From Lacicoccus qingdaonensis (GTDB taxonomy: Bacteria; Bacillota; Bacilli; Staphylococcales; Salinicoccaceae), in NCBI RefSeq assembly GCF_900101075.1, contig NZ_FNFY01000015.1, positions 1 through 59,733 of the forward strand: a stretch of 59,733 bases of DNA, in the 5' to 3' direction. The position numbers and the translations under genes were made by a program. Every line of letters begins with the position of its first letter. The first letter of the stretch is position 1. The notes under the pieces are model-generated. The model saw only the letters and a program-made list of their open reading frames with translations, searched no databases and had not been told where the DNA came from. Below are positions 45,231 to 53,733 of the stretch, piece after piece.

Positions 45231-46535
45231 ATGCCTGATAGAAAAAGAGTGTGGTTCGAAGAAAGCGGCAACAGACTGGACCCTGCACTGATCGAGTTGT
45301 TGCGTAGCAACCGCAGAACTTTCCTGAAGGATACGAATACTGATGAAATTCCCGTGATCATCAAATATAAACGGGGATGTAATCAAAGTGAGAAAGATGA
45401 TCTTGTGCAGGCTTGTAATACAGATTCACACAATCATCTTGAAGAGGAAATCCGCCTCATCAACAGTGTGAAAGGTCATCTGACACCAGAAAAGATCAAG
45501 GAAATCAGGAACCACGAAGCAATCGAGCGGATTTATTATGACCGGCCTGTCCAGGCTTTTCTCGATATCGCAGACCCCGGCACCGGTGCCGAAGCTGTCA
45601 GAGAAGCCCGGGATCTCAGCGGCAAAGGCGTGACAATCGCTGTGCTTGATACCGGCATATACCCCCATGACGATTTAACGACTCCGGAAAACCGCATAAT
45701 AGCGTTTCACGATCTGATCAACGGAGAGACGGAGCCATATGATGACAATGGACACGGCACACACTGTGCCGGTGATGCAGCAGGTAACGGCGCACTGTCA
45801 GATGGTAAATATAAAGGACCCGCACCGGAAGCAGACATCATCGGCGTAAAAGTGCTGGATGAATCCGGCGGAGGCAGCCTGTCCACCATTATCGAAGGGA
45901 TTGAATGGTGTCTGGATAATCAGGAAACACATGATATAAAAATCATTTCCCTTTCACTCGGCGCTTCTGCCCTCGAGTCGTTCAGAGATGATCCTTTGTC
46001 CATTGCGGCACAGGAAGCCTGGCACAGCGGAATGGTTGTCTGTGCAGCCGCAGGTAACAGCGGCCCTTCCCCGTCTACCATCGGCACACCCGCAATAAAT
46101 CCTTTCATCATTACAGTCGGAGCCTCCCATGATCAAAACACAGTGGACCGTGCTGATGATGAAATCGCAGAATTCTCGAGCAGAGGACCCACGATTGACG
46201 AATTCGTAAAGCCTGATATTTACGCACCCGGCACAGACATCATTTCATTGCTCTCACCGGGTTCAGCGGCAGAAACACAATATGCAGAACAGGTCGTGGA
46301 TGAAAATTATATCCAGATGTCCGGTACTTCAATGGCAACACCGATATGTGCCGGTATAATCGCATTAATGCTTGAAGCCAGTCCGGATTTAAGCCCGAAT
46401 GATATAAAAAGTATATTACAGATGACAGGAGAACCCCTTTTCGAAGATCCCTGGGGTTATATCGAAGCAGAAAACGCTGTGGATAGTGCCATCAGCTACG
46501 CTGAAAACTTACAAAAAGCAGCTTCGAGTCATTGA
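45231..46535 (+). CDS. Subtilase (S8 family), probably intracellular
   Basis: Serine protease of 434 aa. The triad is D in AVLDTGIYPHDD, H in NGHGTHCAGDAAG and S in MSGTSMATPICAG; the oxyanion Asn is in AAGNSGPS. There is no signal peptide. An N-terminal region of about 120 residues (PDRKRVWFEESGNRLDPAL) resembles that of AprX-like proteases of Bacillus, which are cytoplasmic. The start at 45231 is supported by GAGGAGG 8 bases upstream, although the frame is open from 45108. Monocistronic with a good terminator. Confidence 0.93.
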   Translation: MPDRKRVWFEESGNRLDPALIELLRSNRRTFLKDTNTDEIPVIIKYKRGCNQSEKDDLVQACNTDSHNHLEEEIRLINSVKGHLTPEKIKEIRNHEAIERIYYDRPVQAFLDIADPGTGAEAVREARDLSGKGVTIAVLDTGIYPHDDLTTPENRIIAFHDLINGETEPYDDNGHGTHCAGDAAGNGALSDGKYKGPAPEADIIGVKVLDESGGGSLSTIIEGIEWCLDNQETHDIKIISLSLGASALESFRDDPLSIAAQEAWHSGMVVCAAAGNSGPSPSTIGTPAINPFIITVGASHDQNTVDRADDEIAEFSSRGPTIDEFVKPDIYAPGTDIISLLSPGSAAETQYAEQVVDENYIQMSGTSMATPICAGIIALMLEASPDLSPNDIKSILQMTGEPLFEDPWGYIEAENAVDSAISYAENLQKAASSH

Positions 46536-46551
46536 TTCTGGTTTAAGAATA

Positions 46552-46593
46552 AAAAGGTGTCCCCCGTTCAATTGATCGGCGGACACCTTTTTT
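46552..46593 (+). terminator. Terminator of the subtilase gene
   Basis: AAAAGGTGTCC pairs with GGACACCTTTT around a loop of about 18 bases and is followed by T6. Confidence 0.9.
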
Positions 46594-46748
46594 AATATAA
46601 ATCAATAATTAAATTTATCAATTCCAAATATCAGTGGAAGTATATAATAAAGGATTCCAAAATCAGGCTTTTATAGAACTGTAAAATATAGTAAAATGTC
46701 AACTGAAGCCGTAATCATAATTACATATAAAATTGGGAGGTGTAATTT

Positions 46749-47408
46749 ATCCGCAAGGGTATTACAACAGCTGTATCATTTATACTGCTTTCCTTCATTA
46801 TCATCGGCGGTGCTTTTTTATTCATCTTTATGGGAAATAATGACCCCGGCGGGGAAAATGAGGCCCATGCCCAGCTTTCTGCACCTAACGACGCAAAGCA
46901 GGACGTAGATCCCGAAACAGATGATATCATCGATTTTGATTCCACAATGGCAAGAAAAAAGAATGAGGAAATTTCCTTAAGCTTTGAAAATGAAGTCGAT
47001 GAACCGAATGAAGAAGTGACCGAAAAGGTGTCCGACAATATCCACAGAATGACGCATTAAAAAGTCAGGGCCGAACACAAATGGGGGCACTTGAGAATCA
47101 CAGATGAAAGAATTGATGAAATGATTTCATTGTTAGAGCAGTATGATGTACCTGACAGAACGTTTTTGCATGAAGAAATGCTGAACTGGAAAAACGGGGA
47201 TTACTCAAATTCCGTCGAAATCCATAACGTATTGACGCAGCCAAGCGATTACTCGGTAAGGATAGGGAAAGCATACGGACTGATACAGCCAGGTGAAGAG
47301 CAGCGCTTTATCGAAGAAACATATCAGGAATCCGACGACGTACCGCAGGAAGAATACGCAGGATACCAGGAAATACAGCGAAGAATTGAAGCACAGAGCA
47401 GACTTTAA
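46749..47408 (+). pseudogene. DUF6241-like gene with lost start codon and in-frame stop
   Basis: One continuous frame runs from 46749 to 47408, broken only by TAA at 47058-47060. Upstream of the break it encodes a basic start, a membrane helix (ITTAVSFILLSFIIIGGAFL) and an acidic linker ending NIHRMTH. Downstream it reads KVRAEHKWGHLRITDERIDEM and continues through LNWKNGDYSNSVEIHN to LIQPGEE. The two parts meet exactly where DUF6241 proteins read MTHQKVxAE..WG, so Gln (CAA) has become TAA. A good ribosome site (GGGAGG at 46735-46740) points to ATC at 46749 where ATG would be expected, and a TAA lies two codons before. Two lesions suggest a decayed gene. Confidence 0.75.
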
Positions 47409-47435
47409 AGACGCCCAAATCGGGACGTCTTTTTT
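47407..47435 (+). terminator. Terminator after the DUF6241-like gene
   Basis: AAAGACG/CGTCTTT with an inner CCC/GGG, followed by T5. Confidence 0.85.
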
Positions 47436-47546
47436 GTATACTGTAGATTCCAGTTCTGCACTTACGTCTCAATCTTTCTGTTTTATTCAATCTGAGAATG
47501 GAGATTTTCCTTTATTGAAACAGGGTAAATATAAACGGGTGATAAT

Positions 47547-47945
47547 ATGAGCGAACGTTATGAAATCGAGAAGAAATGGGCACGGGAAAAGTATAAGGTG
47601 ATGATGCACAGTCAGAAGCATTATAATCTGATAAGGGAAGTATTGAAGAAGGATGTGGATATGGAAGAGCTGACCAACCTGATTGAAGAAGCATACGAAG
47701 TTAAACCGACAAAAGGATCAATGGAAAATGCTTATAACCACATATGGGGATATTTCAAGAAAATATGTACAGAAAAAGAGCGGGAAGCGTCAAAACAGAT
47801 GAAGGCCGGTTTTATGAATGACGAATTAAACCGTGAGGAGCTGTTGAAGTTTATTTCACATTTAGCTGACAAGTATAAGGTTGAGTATCTTCAAAATTCA
47901 TCGATACTGCATTCGAATCATCGGCAGAATAAAATGAATGGATGA
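47547..47945 (+). CDS. DUF1722/YbgA-like protein
   Basis: Helical protein of 132 aa. WAREKYKVMMHSQKHYNLIREVLKK, PTKGSMENAYNHIWGYFKK and the ending DKYKVEYLQNSSI match the YbgA domain (DUF1722). This domain often sits C-terminal to a DUF523 domain or stands alone next to photolyase genes in other bacteria. Neither is visible here. Function is unknown. GGGTGAT precedes the ATG closely. Confidence 0.8.
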   Translation: MSERYEIEKKWAREKYKVMMHSQKHYNLIREVLKKDVDMEELTNLIEEAYEVKPTKGSMENAYNHIWGYFKKICTEKEREASKQMKAGFMNDELNREELLKFISHLADKYKVEYLQNSSILHSNHRQNKMNG

Positions 47946-47967
47946 CGGAATCGATCCGTCATTCATT
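47937..47967. terminator. Hairpin between convergent genes
   Basis: AATGGATGACGGA pairs with TCCGTCATTCATT (one G-T pair) around ATCGA and is followed by TTC-rich sequence on the + strand. Confidence 0.75.
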
Positions 47968-47968
47968 T

Positions 47969-49246
47969 TCACTTCAACCATTCAGGTACGGTGAGGGTTG
48001 TAAACCCTGAGACTGCTGACTGAAGACAATCCATGGTGCTGCTGATAGACACATCATCCTTATTCAATAATGCAGGGCCGTAGTGTACAAACTTGCCGGA
48101 ATTGGTCATTATTTTACATGTATCCTTTTGAATATATGATTCTATGAACGGATTGATCATACACAGACAGCTGTCTGTAATGATTTCTGCGCCAAATCGT
48201 TTGATTTCATCTATATAACCCAATTTTTCCGCAGCATCATATGCATACCGGTTCGTCGTCAATATCAATTTCACATCAAGATGTATTTCCTTGTCCATCA
48301 CAAATTCATTGATCTGTTTAAACTCGTCCAATGACAATTGCGGACTGCCCATCAGAATAAAATCCAATCGATCATTGTCAGCCGGTTTTAATTTTTGCCA
48401 TGTCTCAGACAATTCTTCTTTAGTAATATGCCATACTTCAGATGGTTTCCTGTTTCCAAAGGCTGCTTCAACGGAGGGTGCCTCGGGCGTAACGCCGACG
48501 ATATGGAACATGCCCACGGCACCGCTTGTTGCCAGTGCCGCCCCGAAAGCTTTCAGGTCGTCATGATCCGGTTCGTGGTTCAGCCCTTCCATGACCGGTA
48601 CACCTTTACCCGCCCTGTGCCCGACCAGATATCCCAGAATCGGATAGAGGAACGAATCAATATGTTCTATATCATGCAGTCTGATGTGAATGGTTCCAAG
48701 CCTTTCCTCATCAAGATGATAACCCGAAAGCGGCGCCCTGCCTGTTAGCGCGATGCACAAATCCATAAAATCACCGTATCTGTTCGATCTTGCCCCGATG
48801 ACACTGTTGGCAAACACGACAGCATTGGATTCAGCCCATGCGATATGTTCACCAAATTCCGGTGCACCCGGCAGCTGGTAAGGCGTACAGGCGTATGTCG
48901 GCTGAACACCCATCTTTTCATATTCCAGGGTGACCTGATTGCCCTTCTCTTCAAAGCCTGCATCCAGACCGGCCGCATTATAACGTCTTTTATCTATGGA
49001 TATGGCATTCATCGTCGTCGGCACGCTGACCTGGCTGCCGTCCTTTGCCATTTCACGTGGGAATAGTATACTTGCTTCACCATTATAGGCACACCCGTCT
49101 ATATGTGCCTTTGAAACATCAATCAGCTGCACTGCACCCTGCATCTCCGCCATTCTTAATATTATTTTCATCGCTTTTTTCTTCGTTTCACCAAATTTTC
49201 CCGACAGCAGATCCTGGTCATAACGCGACAGCTCAATTTCAGTCAT
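47969..49246 (-). CDS. Aconitase X catalytic (large) subunit
   Basis: Large subunit of 425 aa of the aconitase X family (former DUF521). It opens with the helix MTEIELSRYDQDLLSGKFGE. Conserved pieces include AHIDGCAYNGEA, YQLPGAPEFGEHIAWAESNAVVFANSVIGARSNR and a C-terminal TDSCLCMINPFIE with the cluster-binding Cys. Bacterial two-subunit forms are cis-3-hydroxy-L-proline dehydratases; archaeal ones act on mevalonate 5-phosphate. The former is favoured here. The start at 49246 overlaps the small-subunit gene by 8 bases. The longer frame to 49408 is antisense-like read-through. Confidence 0.9.
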   Translation of the reverse strand: MTEIELSRYDQDLLSGKFGETKKKAMKIILRMAEMQGAVQLIDVSKAHIDGCAYNGEASILFPREMAKDGSQVSVPTTMNAISIDKRRYNAAGLDAGFEEKGNQVTLEYEKMGVQPTYACTPYQLPGAPEFGEHIAWAESNAVVFANSVIGARSNRYGDFMDLCIALTGRAPLSGYHLDEERLGTIHIRLHDIEHIDSFLYPILGYLVGHRAGKGVPVMEGLNHEPDHDDLKAFGAALATSGAVGMFHIVGVTPEAPSVEAAFGNRKPSEVWHITKEELSETWQKLKPADNDRLDFILMGSPQLSLDEFKQINEFVMDKEIHLDVKLILTTNRYAYDAAEKLGYIDEIKRFGAEIITDSCLCMINPFIESYIQKDTCKIMTNSGKFVHYGPALLNKDDVSISSTMDCLQSAVSGFTTLTVPEWLK

Positions 49247-49703
49247 CCTGATCACCTTCCATGAAATGAACTGTGACATCATTGTCACTGATATTGATAT
49301 ATTCCGCATTGATAAGATGTGAAAAATCTTCATCATCCAAAACAACCACAGGAATCCCTTCCGTAAATATTTCATCAGCGACGATACCGCCGAGTGTAAT
49401 GATTTCATCAGCAGCTTTCAATATTATGCCGTTCGGTCCGTTTTCGCTTAATATCGCTTCCAACAGTACGACGCTCCCCGTACAAGACCCACGCCCTTCC
49501 GGTAAAACCATAATCTTTCCTTTTACATCCACATCATATAAATCATGATATCTGTCTATCACTTTTCCTTCGGACGGGTCAAAACCACCCCAAAAACTGA
49601 GCGGCATATTTGATGTGATGGCTTTTCCTTCAGCTCTGCCTTCAACGATTGTTTTTCCTTTAAAACTTTTTTCACAGGTCATTCTGTTCATATTCATCAC
49701 CAT
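49239..49703 (-). CDS. Aconitase X swivel (small) subunit
   Basis: Small subunit of 154 aa (former DUF126), the mobile domain that closes over the active site of the large subunit. Landmarks are GRAEGKAITSNMPLSFWGGFDPSEG, the glycine-rich PEGRGSCTGSVVLLEAI and VADEIFTEGIPVVVLD. Several Met codons near the start (residues 1, 3, 5, 8) leave the exact start uncertain. The pair is divergent from a sodium symporter, which may import hydroxyproline or a related acid. Confidence 0.9.
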   Translation of the reverse strand: MVMNMNRMTCEKSFKGKTIVEGRAEGKAITSNMPLSFWGGFDPSEGKVIDRYHDLYDVDVKGKIMVLPEGRGSCTGSVVLLEAILSENGPNGIILKAADEIITLGGIVADEIFTEGIPVVVLDDEDFSHLINAEYINISDNDVTVHFMEGDQDD

Positions 49704-49837
49704 GATTTCACAAATTTAAATGATTGAATTTTCTTACATTTTATATATTTAAAACTATATAGGACTGACTGTAATATTTCAAAATATTTATCAATAAAAG
49801 CCGCTTCAGCTTAGTTTAAAATCACTTTCAAATCCAT

Positions 49838-49866
49838 TTGTAAAAGCCCCGGACATCCTTTATACT
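49838..49866 (+). promoter_or_regulatory. Promoter of the DUF3311-symporter genes
   Basis: TTGTAA (49838-49843), 17 bases, TATACT (49861-49866). A short TTGAG/CTCAA repeat follows downstream and could be an operator. Confidence 0.65.
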
Positions 49867-49919
49867 TTGAAACATAAATTGAGAAAATGCTCAAATAATT
49901 ACAAAGGGGAGGATTATCA

Positions 49920-50150
49920 ATGGCTCAAAAATCGAAATTCAAAGATCCCGGGCTGATTTTGACTGTTGTGGTTTTTATCTATTCGGTGTTCGTCTGGGCA
50001 TGGTGGCCGACCGATATTCACATCGCGGGTGTGTCACTGGTCGCCTGGCTGATGTTCATCGGAATATTCATCTGGTTCGCTCTGGCGGTCATTTATGTTG
50101 TGTGGGTTGAGAAAATAGAAGGAAAACAAAAAAATGAAACAAGGGGGTAA
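49920..50150 (+). CDS. Small membrane subunit, DUF3311-like
   Basis: Protein of 76 aa with two hydrophobic segments (residues 13-30 and 35-62) and a polar C-terminus (KIEGKQKNETRG). Short proteins of this kind (DUF3311/YhjC type) regularly precede SSS symporters and are thought to be accessory subunits. It lies 6 bases before the symporter gene. GGGGAGG precedes the ATG. Confidence 0.75.
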   Translation: MAQKSKFKDPGLILTVVVFIYSVFVWAWWPTDIHIAGVSLVAWLMFIGIFIWFALAVIYVVWVEKIEGKQKNETRG

Positions 50151-50156
50151 CAGTTC

Positions 50157-51596
50157 ATGCAGGTAACTGAAGGAATTATTGTTCTGGCCTATCTGGTCTT
50201 GATGACATTTATCGGTATTTATTTTTATAGAAGGGCACGACACAGTGAAAGTGACTACTTCACTGCAGGACAGAGTATCAATACATTTGTCGGCGCATTT
50301 GCAGTTTTCGCAGCGATCGCCAGTTCCAGTTCATTGATGGGTGCGGTCGGTTCGGGCGTCACACTTGGGCTGCCGTATTACTTTACATACGCATTCGGTG
50401 TGCTGGCAGCGCTTCCGCTTGCCATGTTTCTCATTTCCGGACAGGTTCGCCGTTCCGGAGTAAAAAGTATGCCTGAATTCTTTTATCAGAGGTTTGGTAA
50501 ATCTGTACAGATTTTAGCAGCAATCATTGTCGTCGTTGCGATGACATTTTACATGGTGCCGCAATTGACGGCAGCCGGTCTGATTGGGTCGCACGTGCTC
50601 GGTATCAATTACGGCACAGCAACTATCGTACTCGGTCTCGGTTTTACTTTATATGCGGCACTCGGCGGTATGTGGGCAATCACTTATACAGACCTGATCC
50701 AGGGTGCCATCATGCTGATCGGTGTCATCATACTCGCCGTTGTCATTTTCGCCGACTTCGGCAGTATCGGCAACCTTTTGGACAGCGCCCTGGCTGCAGA
50801 CCCGGAATTCGGTGATGTAACACAGCCGTGGATGTCCTACTTCGGCATATTCATCGCTTTCATGTGGTTTGCCATCATCTCACCTTCGGTAGTCATGCGT
50901 AACTTCGCCTCGAGAGATGCACGTACAGCAAGACGTTCCGGCATGTGGGGGACATTGATCTACATCCTCCTGTTCCTTGCAGGTTTCTTCATCACAGCAG
51001 CAGGGGTGACTATGGATATCGTCGGCACACTCGATAACACCGATATGATTTTCATCACAGTGGTTGAAACATATCTGCCTGCGATACTGGGCGGCATCCT
51101 GCTCGCAGGACTGCTTGCCGCGATCATGTCATCTGCCGATGCGATGCTGCTGGCCATTTCCGCCGGTGTCGCACATGATATTTATAAAACACATATCAAT
51201 AAGGCAGCCAGTGAACGCTTTGTCACACTGCTCGGGTTGATTACGATGTTCGTCGCTGTCATCATCGGTATTGCAATCGCACTCAATCCACCGGGCATCA
51301 TCGCAGTCATGGTCGGCTGGGTCGGCGGCTTCCTATTGTCGTCATTCGGCTTTCCATTTGTGCTTGGAATCTGGTGGAAACGTGTCAACAAAATCGGCGC
51401 ATTCTCCGGCATACTGACCGGTGCGGCACTTTTCGCCATACTCGCATCACTGCAAATATTGCCGACCAACGCAGAACCGATCATCGCAGCACCCGCTTCC
51501 CTGATCGTCATGATCATAGTCAGTCTGATGACGCCGCCGCCGTCTGAAGAACAGCAGGCTAAAGTGGATATGTATCATTCGCACCTCGAGCAGTAG
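50157..51596 (+). CDS. Sodium:solute symporter (SSS family)
   Basis: Carrier of 479 aa with about 13 hydrophobic segments. Signatures are YFTAGQSINTFVGAFAVFAAIASSSSLMGAVGSG and the sodium-site helix AAIMSSADAMLLAISAGVAHDIYK. It belongs to the group that includes YhjB, acetate and pantothenate carriers. It pairs with the preceding DUF3311-like protein. Divergent placement from aconitase X suggests a shared substrate such as cis-3-hydroxyproline, which is an inference. Confidence 0.9.
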   Translation: MQVTEGIIVLAYLVLMTFIGIYFYRRARHSESDYFTAGQSINTFVGAFAVFAAIASSSSLMGAVGSGVTLGLPYYFTYAFGVLAALPLAMFLISGQVRRSGVKSMPEFFYQRFGKSVQILAAIIVVVAMTFYMVPQLTAAGLIGSHVLGINYGTATIVLGLGFTLYAALGGMWAITYTDLIQGAIMLIGVIILAVVIFADFGSIGNLLDSALAADPEFGDVTQPWMSYFGIFIAFMWFAIISPSVVMRNFASRDARTARRSGMWGTLIYILLFLAGFFITAAGVTMDIVGTLDNTDMIFITVVETYLPAILGGILLAGLLAAIMSSADAMLLAISAGVAHDIYKTHINKAASERFVTLLGLITMFVAVIIGIAIALNPPGIIAVMVGWVGGFLLSSFGFPFVLGIWWKRVNKIGAFSGILTGAALFAILASLQILPTNAEPIIAAPASLIVMIIVSLMTPPPSEEQQAKVDMYHSHLEQ

Positions 51597-51613
51597 GTGA
51601 CTGAAGAAAAGGA

Positions 51614-52195
51614 ATGGCTGAGTCTATGAAAATCAAACGAATCGGCAATGAAATACTCGGTATGGACGAGCTGCATCATGCCATATACAAAAGTATGGGC
51701 CTGAAAACGCGGTTTGACTGGAATATCGATGCACGGCATATAAAAGAAAATATCAGGGATGTAGAGCTTAAATACCATCCGTTCTGGATGGTTAAAACAT
51801 TGCTCGTAGCAGCACGCCCGCCCTTTCCGCCGAGAAAACTTCCTAGGATGCTGTTCATCGATGCAGTATCCGGCTATCGGGGGCTGTTTTCACACGTCCC
51901 GCCCGTCAGTGAATCAGATATCGAAACAGAAAACCTCGTCCAGCCGGTCATCAAAGATGAAACAGAAACAGATCGCTACATCAAAGACGTGCAGGAGAAA
52001 CAGATCAACCGTTCTTATATATTGAAAAAACCGGAACATGAAGTTTTGGAAAAAGAACTCGTGTATCTGCCCATCTGGACCGGAACGGTACAAAGCGATT
52101 TCGTAAACATAACATTCCATATCAATGCCAACACCGGCGAATCCGAAAAATTCCTCGCCGACAGATGGCAAAATGGAAAAGATCTGCTGACATGA
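51614..52195 (+). CDS. Hypothetical protein next to the symporter
   Basis: Soluble protein of 193 aa, slightly charged, with no signal peptide or membrane helix. It contains YHPFWMVKTLLVAARPPFPP near residue 55, a central acidic stretch (TENLVQPVIKDETETD) and a C-terminal half ending in NANTGESEKFLADRW. I do not recognise the family. It follows the symporter by 17 bases and precedes a terminator, so it is the third gene of that operon. The start could be 51614 or 51626 (MKIKRIG); neither has an ideal ribosome site. Confidence 0.65.
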   Translation: MAESMKIKRIGNEILGMDELHHAIYKSMGLKTRFDWNIDARHIKENIRDVELKYHPFWMVKTLLVAARPPFPPRKLPRMLFIDAVSGYRGLFSHVPPVSESDIETENLVQPVIKDETETDRYIKDVQEKQINRSYILKKPEHEVLEKELVYLPIWTGTVQSDFVNITFHINANTGESEKFLADRWQNGKDLLT

Positions 52196-52202
52196 TTGGA
52201 TC

Positions 52203-52232
52203 GGAGTCACAATTTGATGTGGCTCCTTTTTT
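52203..52232 (+). terminator. Terminator of the symporter operon
   Basis: GGAGTCAC and GTGGCTCC pair (one G-U) around AATTTGAT and are followed by T6. Confidence 0.9.
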
Positions 52233-52277
52233 ATATACCGAAGCAAATTTATCCAGTAAAAAAGGCATGATTATCCA

Positions 52278-52520
52278 TTGAAAGATTATCGTGAAATCTT
52301 TATTATAAATTTCCTGTTTGATGTACAAAAAGCTGCGAAAAATGACGGTATACTCGTAAATTCAAAGTATGATAATTTCCGGGAAGAACTTGGCTATTTC
52401 CAAAGTGAATATAACGTAGAATTCGAGAACTCAGAAGGCAGTGAGAGGTTGATCAGTTTAATGTATGCAGTGAGGACATACTTGAATATTGAATGGAAAG
52501 AGATATATGAGAAGTTGTAA
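52278..52520 (+). CDS. Hypothetical 80-aa protein
   Basis: Opens at a TTG with no strong ribosome site. Composition is ordinary for a soluble helical protein: KDYREIFIINFLFDVQKAAK, an EYNVEFENSEGSERL segment, and an ending LNIEWKEIYEKL. It is flanked by terminators on both sides, which fits a real short transcription unit. Family not recognised. Confidence 0.5.
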   Translation: MKDYREIFIINFLFDVQKAAKNDGILVNSKYDNFREELGYFQSEYNVEFENSEGSERLISLMYAVRTYLNIEWKEIYEKL

Positions 52521-52528
52521 ATATTCAA

Positions 52529-52569
52529 AAACAGGAGCAATCCCCCTTTATAAGAAAATGCTCCTGTTT
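52529..52569. terminator. Terminator between convergent genes
   Basis: AAACAGGAGCA and TGCTCCTGTTT form an 11-bp stem with a 19-base loop. It probably serves the M20 operon on the minus strand as well. Confidence 0.85.
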
Positions 52570-52581
52570 CTTAATTACAGT

Positions 52582-53733
52582 TTACTTAGTTGTGTAATTC
52601 AACAATGCTTCTATTCCTGCTGAAATTGCTTTTTCCGAGAAGATAATTTTTGCATTATGCAATCCGAGAACACTTCTCTCTTCTCCTTCAATTTTCGTTC
52701 CAACTCTGAATAATGCACCATCGATTTCTTCCAGATAGAACGCAAAATCTTCTGAGCCCATTGAAGGCTGGGCCAGTTCTTCCATCAGTTCGGCTGGACT
52801 GGAATTTACAAAATTATTAACTGTTTCCTGATTATTGATCACAGGCGGACAGTAATTTGAAAAAGTAACATCACACTGTGCATCTGACATATCGGTTATA
52901 TTGTTGATATACTCCTCTATCAACCGGGTCGCTATATTCAACGATTCTTTGGAGAAGCTCCTGATTGTTCCGCTGAATTTACATGAGTCACTGATCACAT
53001 TGGATTTAGTACCGCCATTAATTGTCCCAACTGTAATCACCAGGGGATTGACAGGATTATTATATCTGGAAACTATAGTTTGGATAAAACCAATTACATT
53101 GGATGAAAGAAATACCGGATCTGCAGTTGTATGTGGATGCGCAGCATGACCGCCACTCGCTTTAATTTCCACATCGAAACTCATCGCACCTGCCATCATA
53201 TCTCCTGTACGGTATCCTACCTTGCCTTCTTCAAGAAAAGGCCATGTATGATAGGCAATAATTTCATCAATTTTTATATCCAGTTTTTTTAACTCTTTTA
53301 ATATATATTGCGCACCTTCCATAATTTCCTCGGCGGGTTGAAAGATGACTACAACATTATAATTCAAGTTTTCTTTTAGATCAGATACAATTTTGCAATA
53401 TCCATATAAAATGCTTGTATGAATATCATGACCACATGCATGCATCACGCCTTCATTTTGAGATGAATACTCCAAGCCTGTATTTTCAATGATAGGCAAA
53501 GCATCAATGTCGGCTCTTATCGCCAAAGTTTTAAGAGATTTATCTTTCTCTATATAACCTATCAGACCAGTTTTTTCTTTCAGATGGAAAAATTCAAAAG
53601 CAGTATCTTGTAGTCCATCCGCAATATTTTTGGTCGTTTCAAATTCCTCAAAGCTTAACTCAGGATTTTCATGCATATTTCTTCTGAACGTGATGATGTG
53701 ATCAATGTTTTCCTGGATCAATTTTTTACTCAC
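52582..53733 (-). CDS. M20 amidohydrolase (amino-acylase type)
   Basis: Zinc amidohydrolase of 383 aa, of the hippurate/N-acyl-amino-acid hydrolase branch (M20D). Metal ligands are C and H in MHACGHDIHTSI, E-E in FQPAEEIMEGA, H in AYHTWPF and H in VLGLHNAKIIF. The start is GTG at 53733, with AAGGAGG 6 bases upstream and inside the end of the DctP gene. It is the last gene of the TRAP operon, so it likely releases an amino acid from an imported N-acyl compound. Exact substrate unknown. Confidence 0.92.
   Translation of the reverse strand: MSKKLIQENIDHIITFRRNMHENPELSFEEFETTKNIADGLQDTAFEFFHLKEKTGLIGYIEKDKSLKTLAIRADIDALPIIENTGLEYSSQNEGVMHACGHDIHTSILYGYCKIVSDLKENLNYNVVVIFQPAEEIMEGAQYILKELKKLDIKIDEIIAYHTWPFLEEGKVGYRTGDMMAGAMSFDVEIKASGGHAAHPHTTADPVFLSSNVIGFIQTIVSRYNNPVNPLVITVGTINGGTKSNVISDSCKFSGTIRSFSKESLNIATRLIEEYINNITDMSDAQCDVTFSNYCPPVINNQETVNNFVNSSPAELMEELAQPSMGSEDFAFYLEEIDGALFRVGTKIEGEERSVLGLHNAKIIFSEKAISAGIEALLNYTTK

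Noticed and set aside
46830-47060. A 76-aa gene starting at the ATG at 46830
   Set aside because: That ATG is at the end of a membrane helix of the longer frame, and the ribosome site lies 90 bases upstream, so it is part of the DUF6241-like pseudogene.
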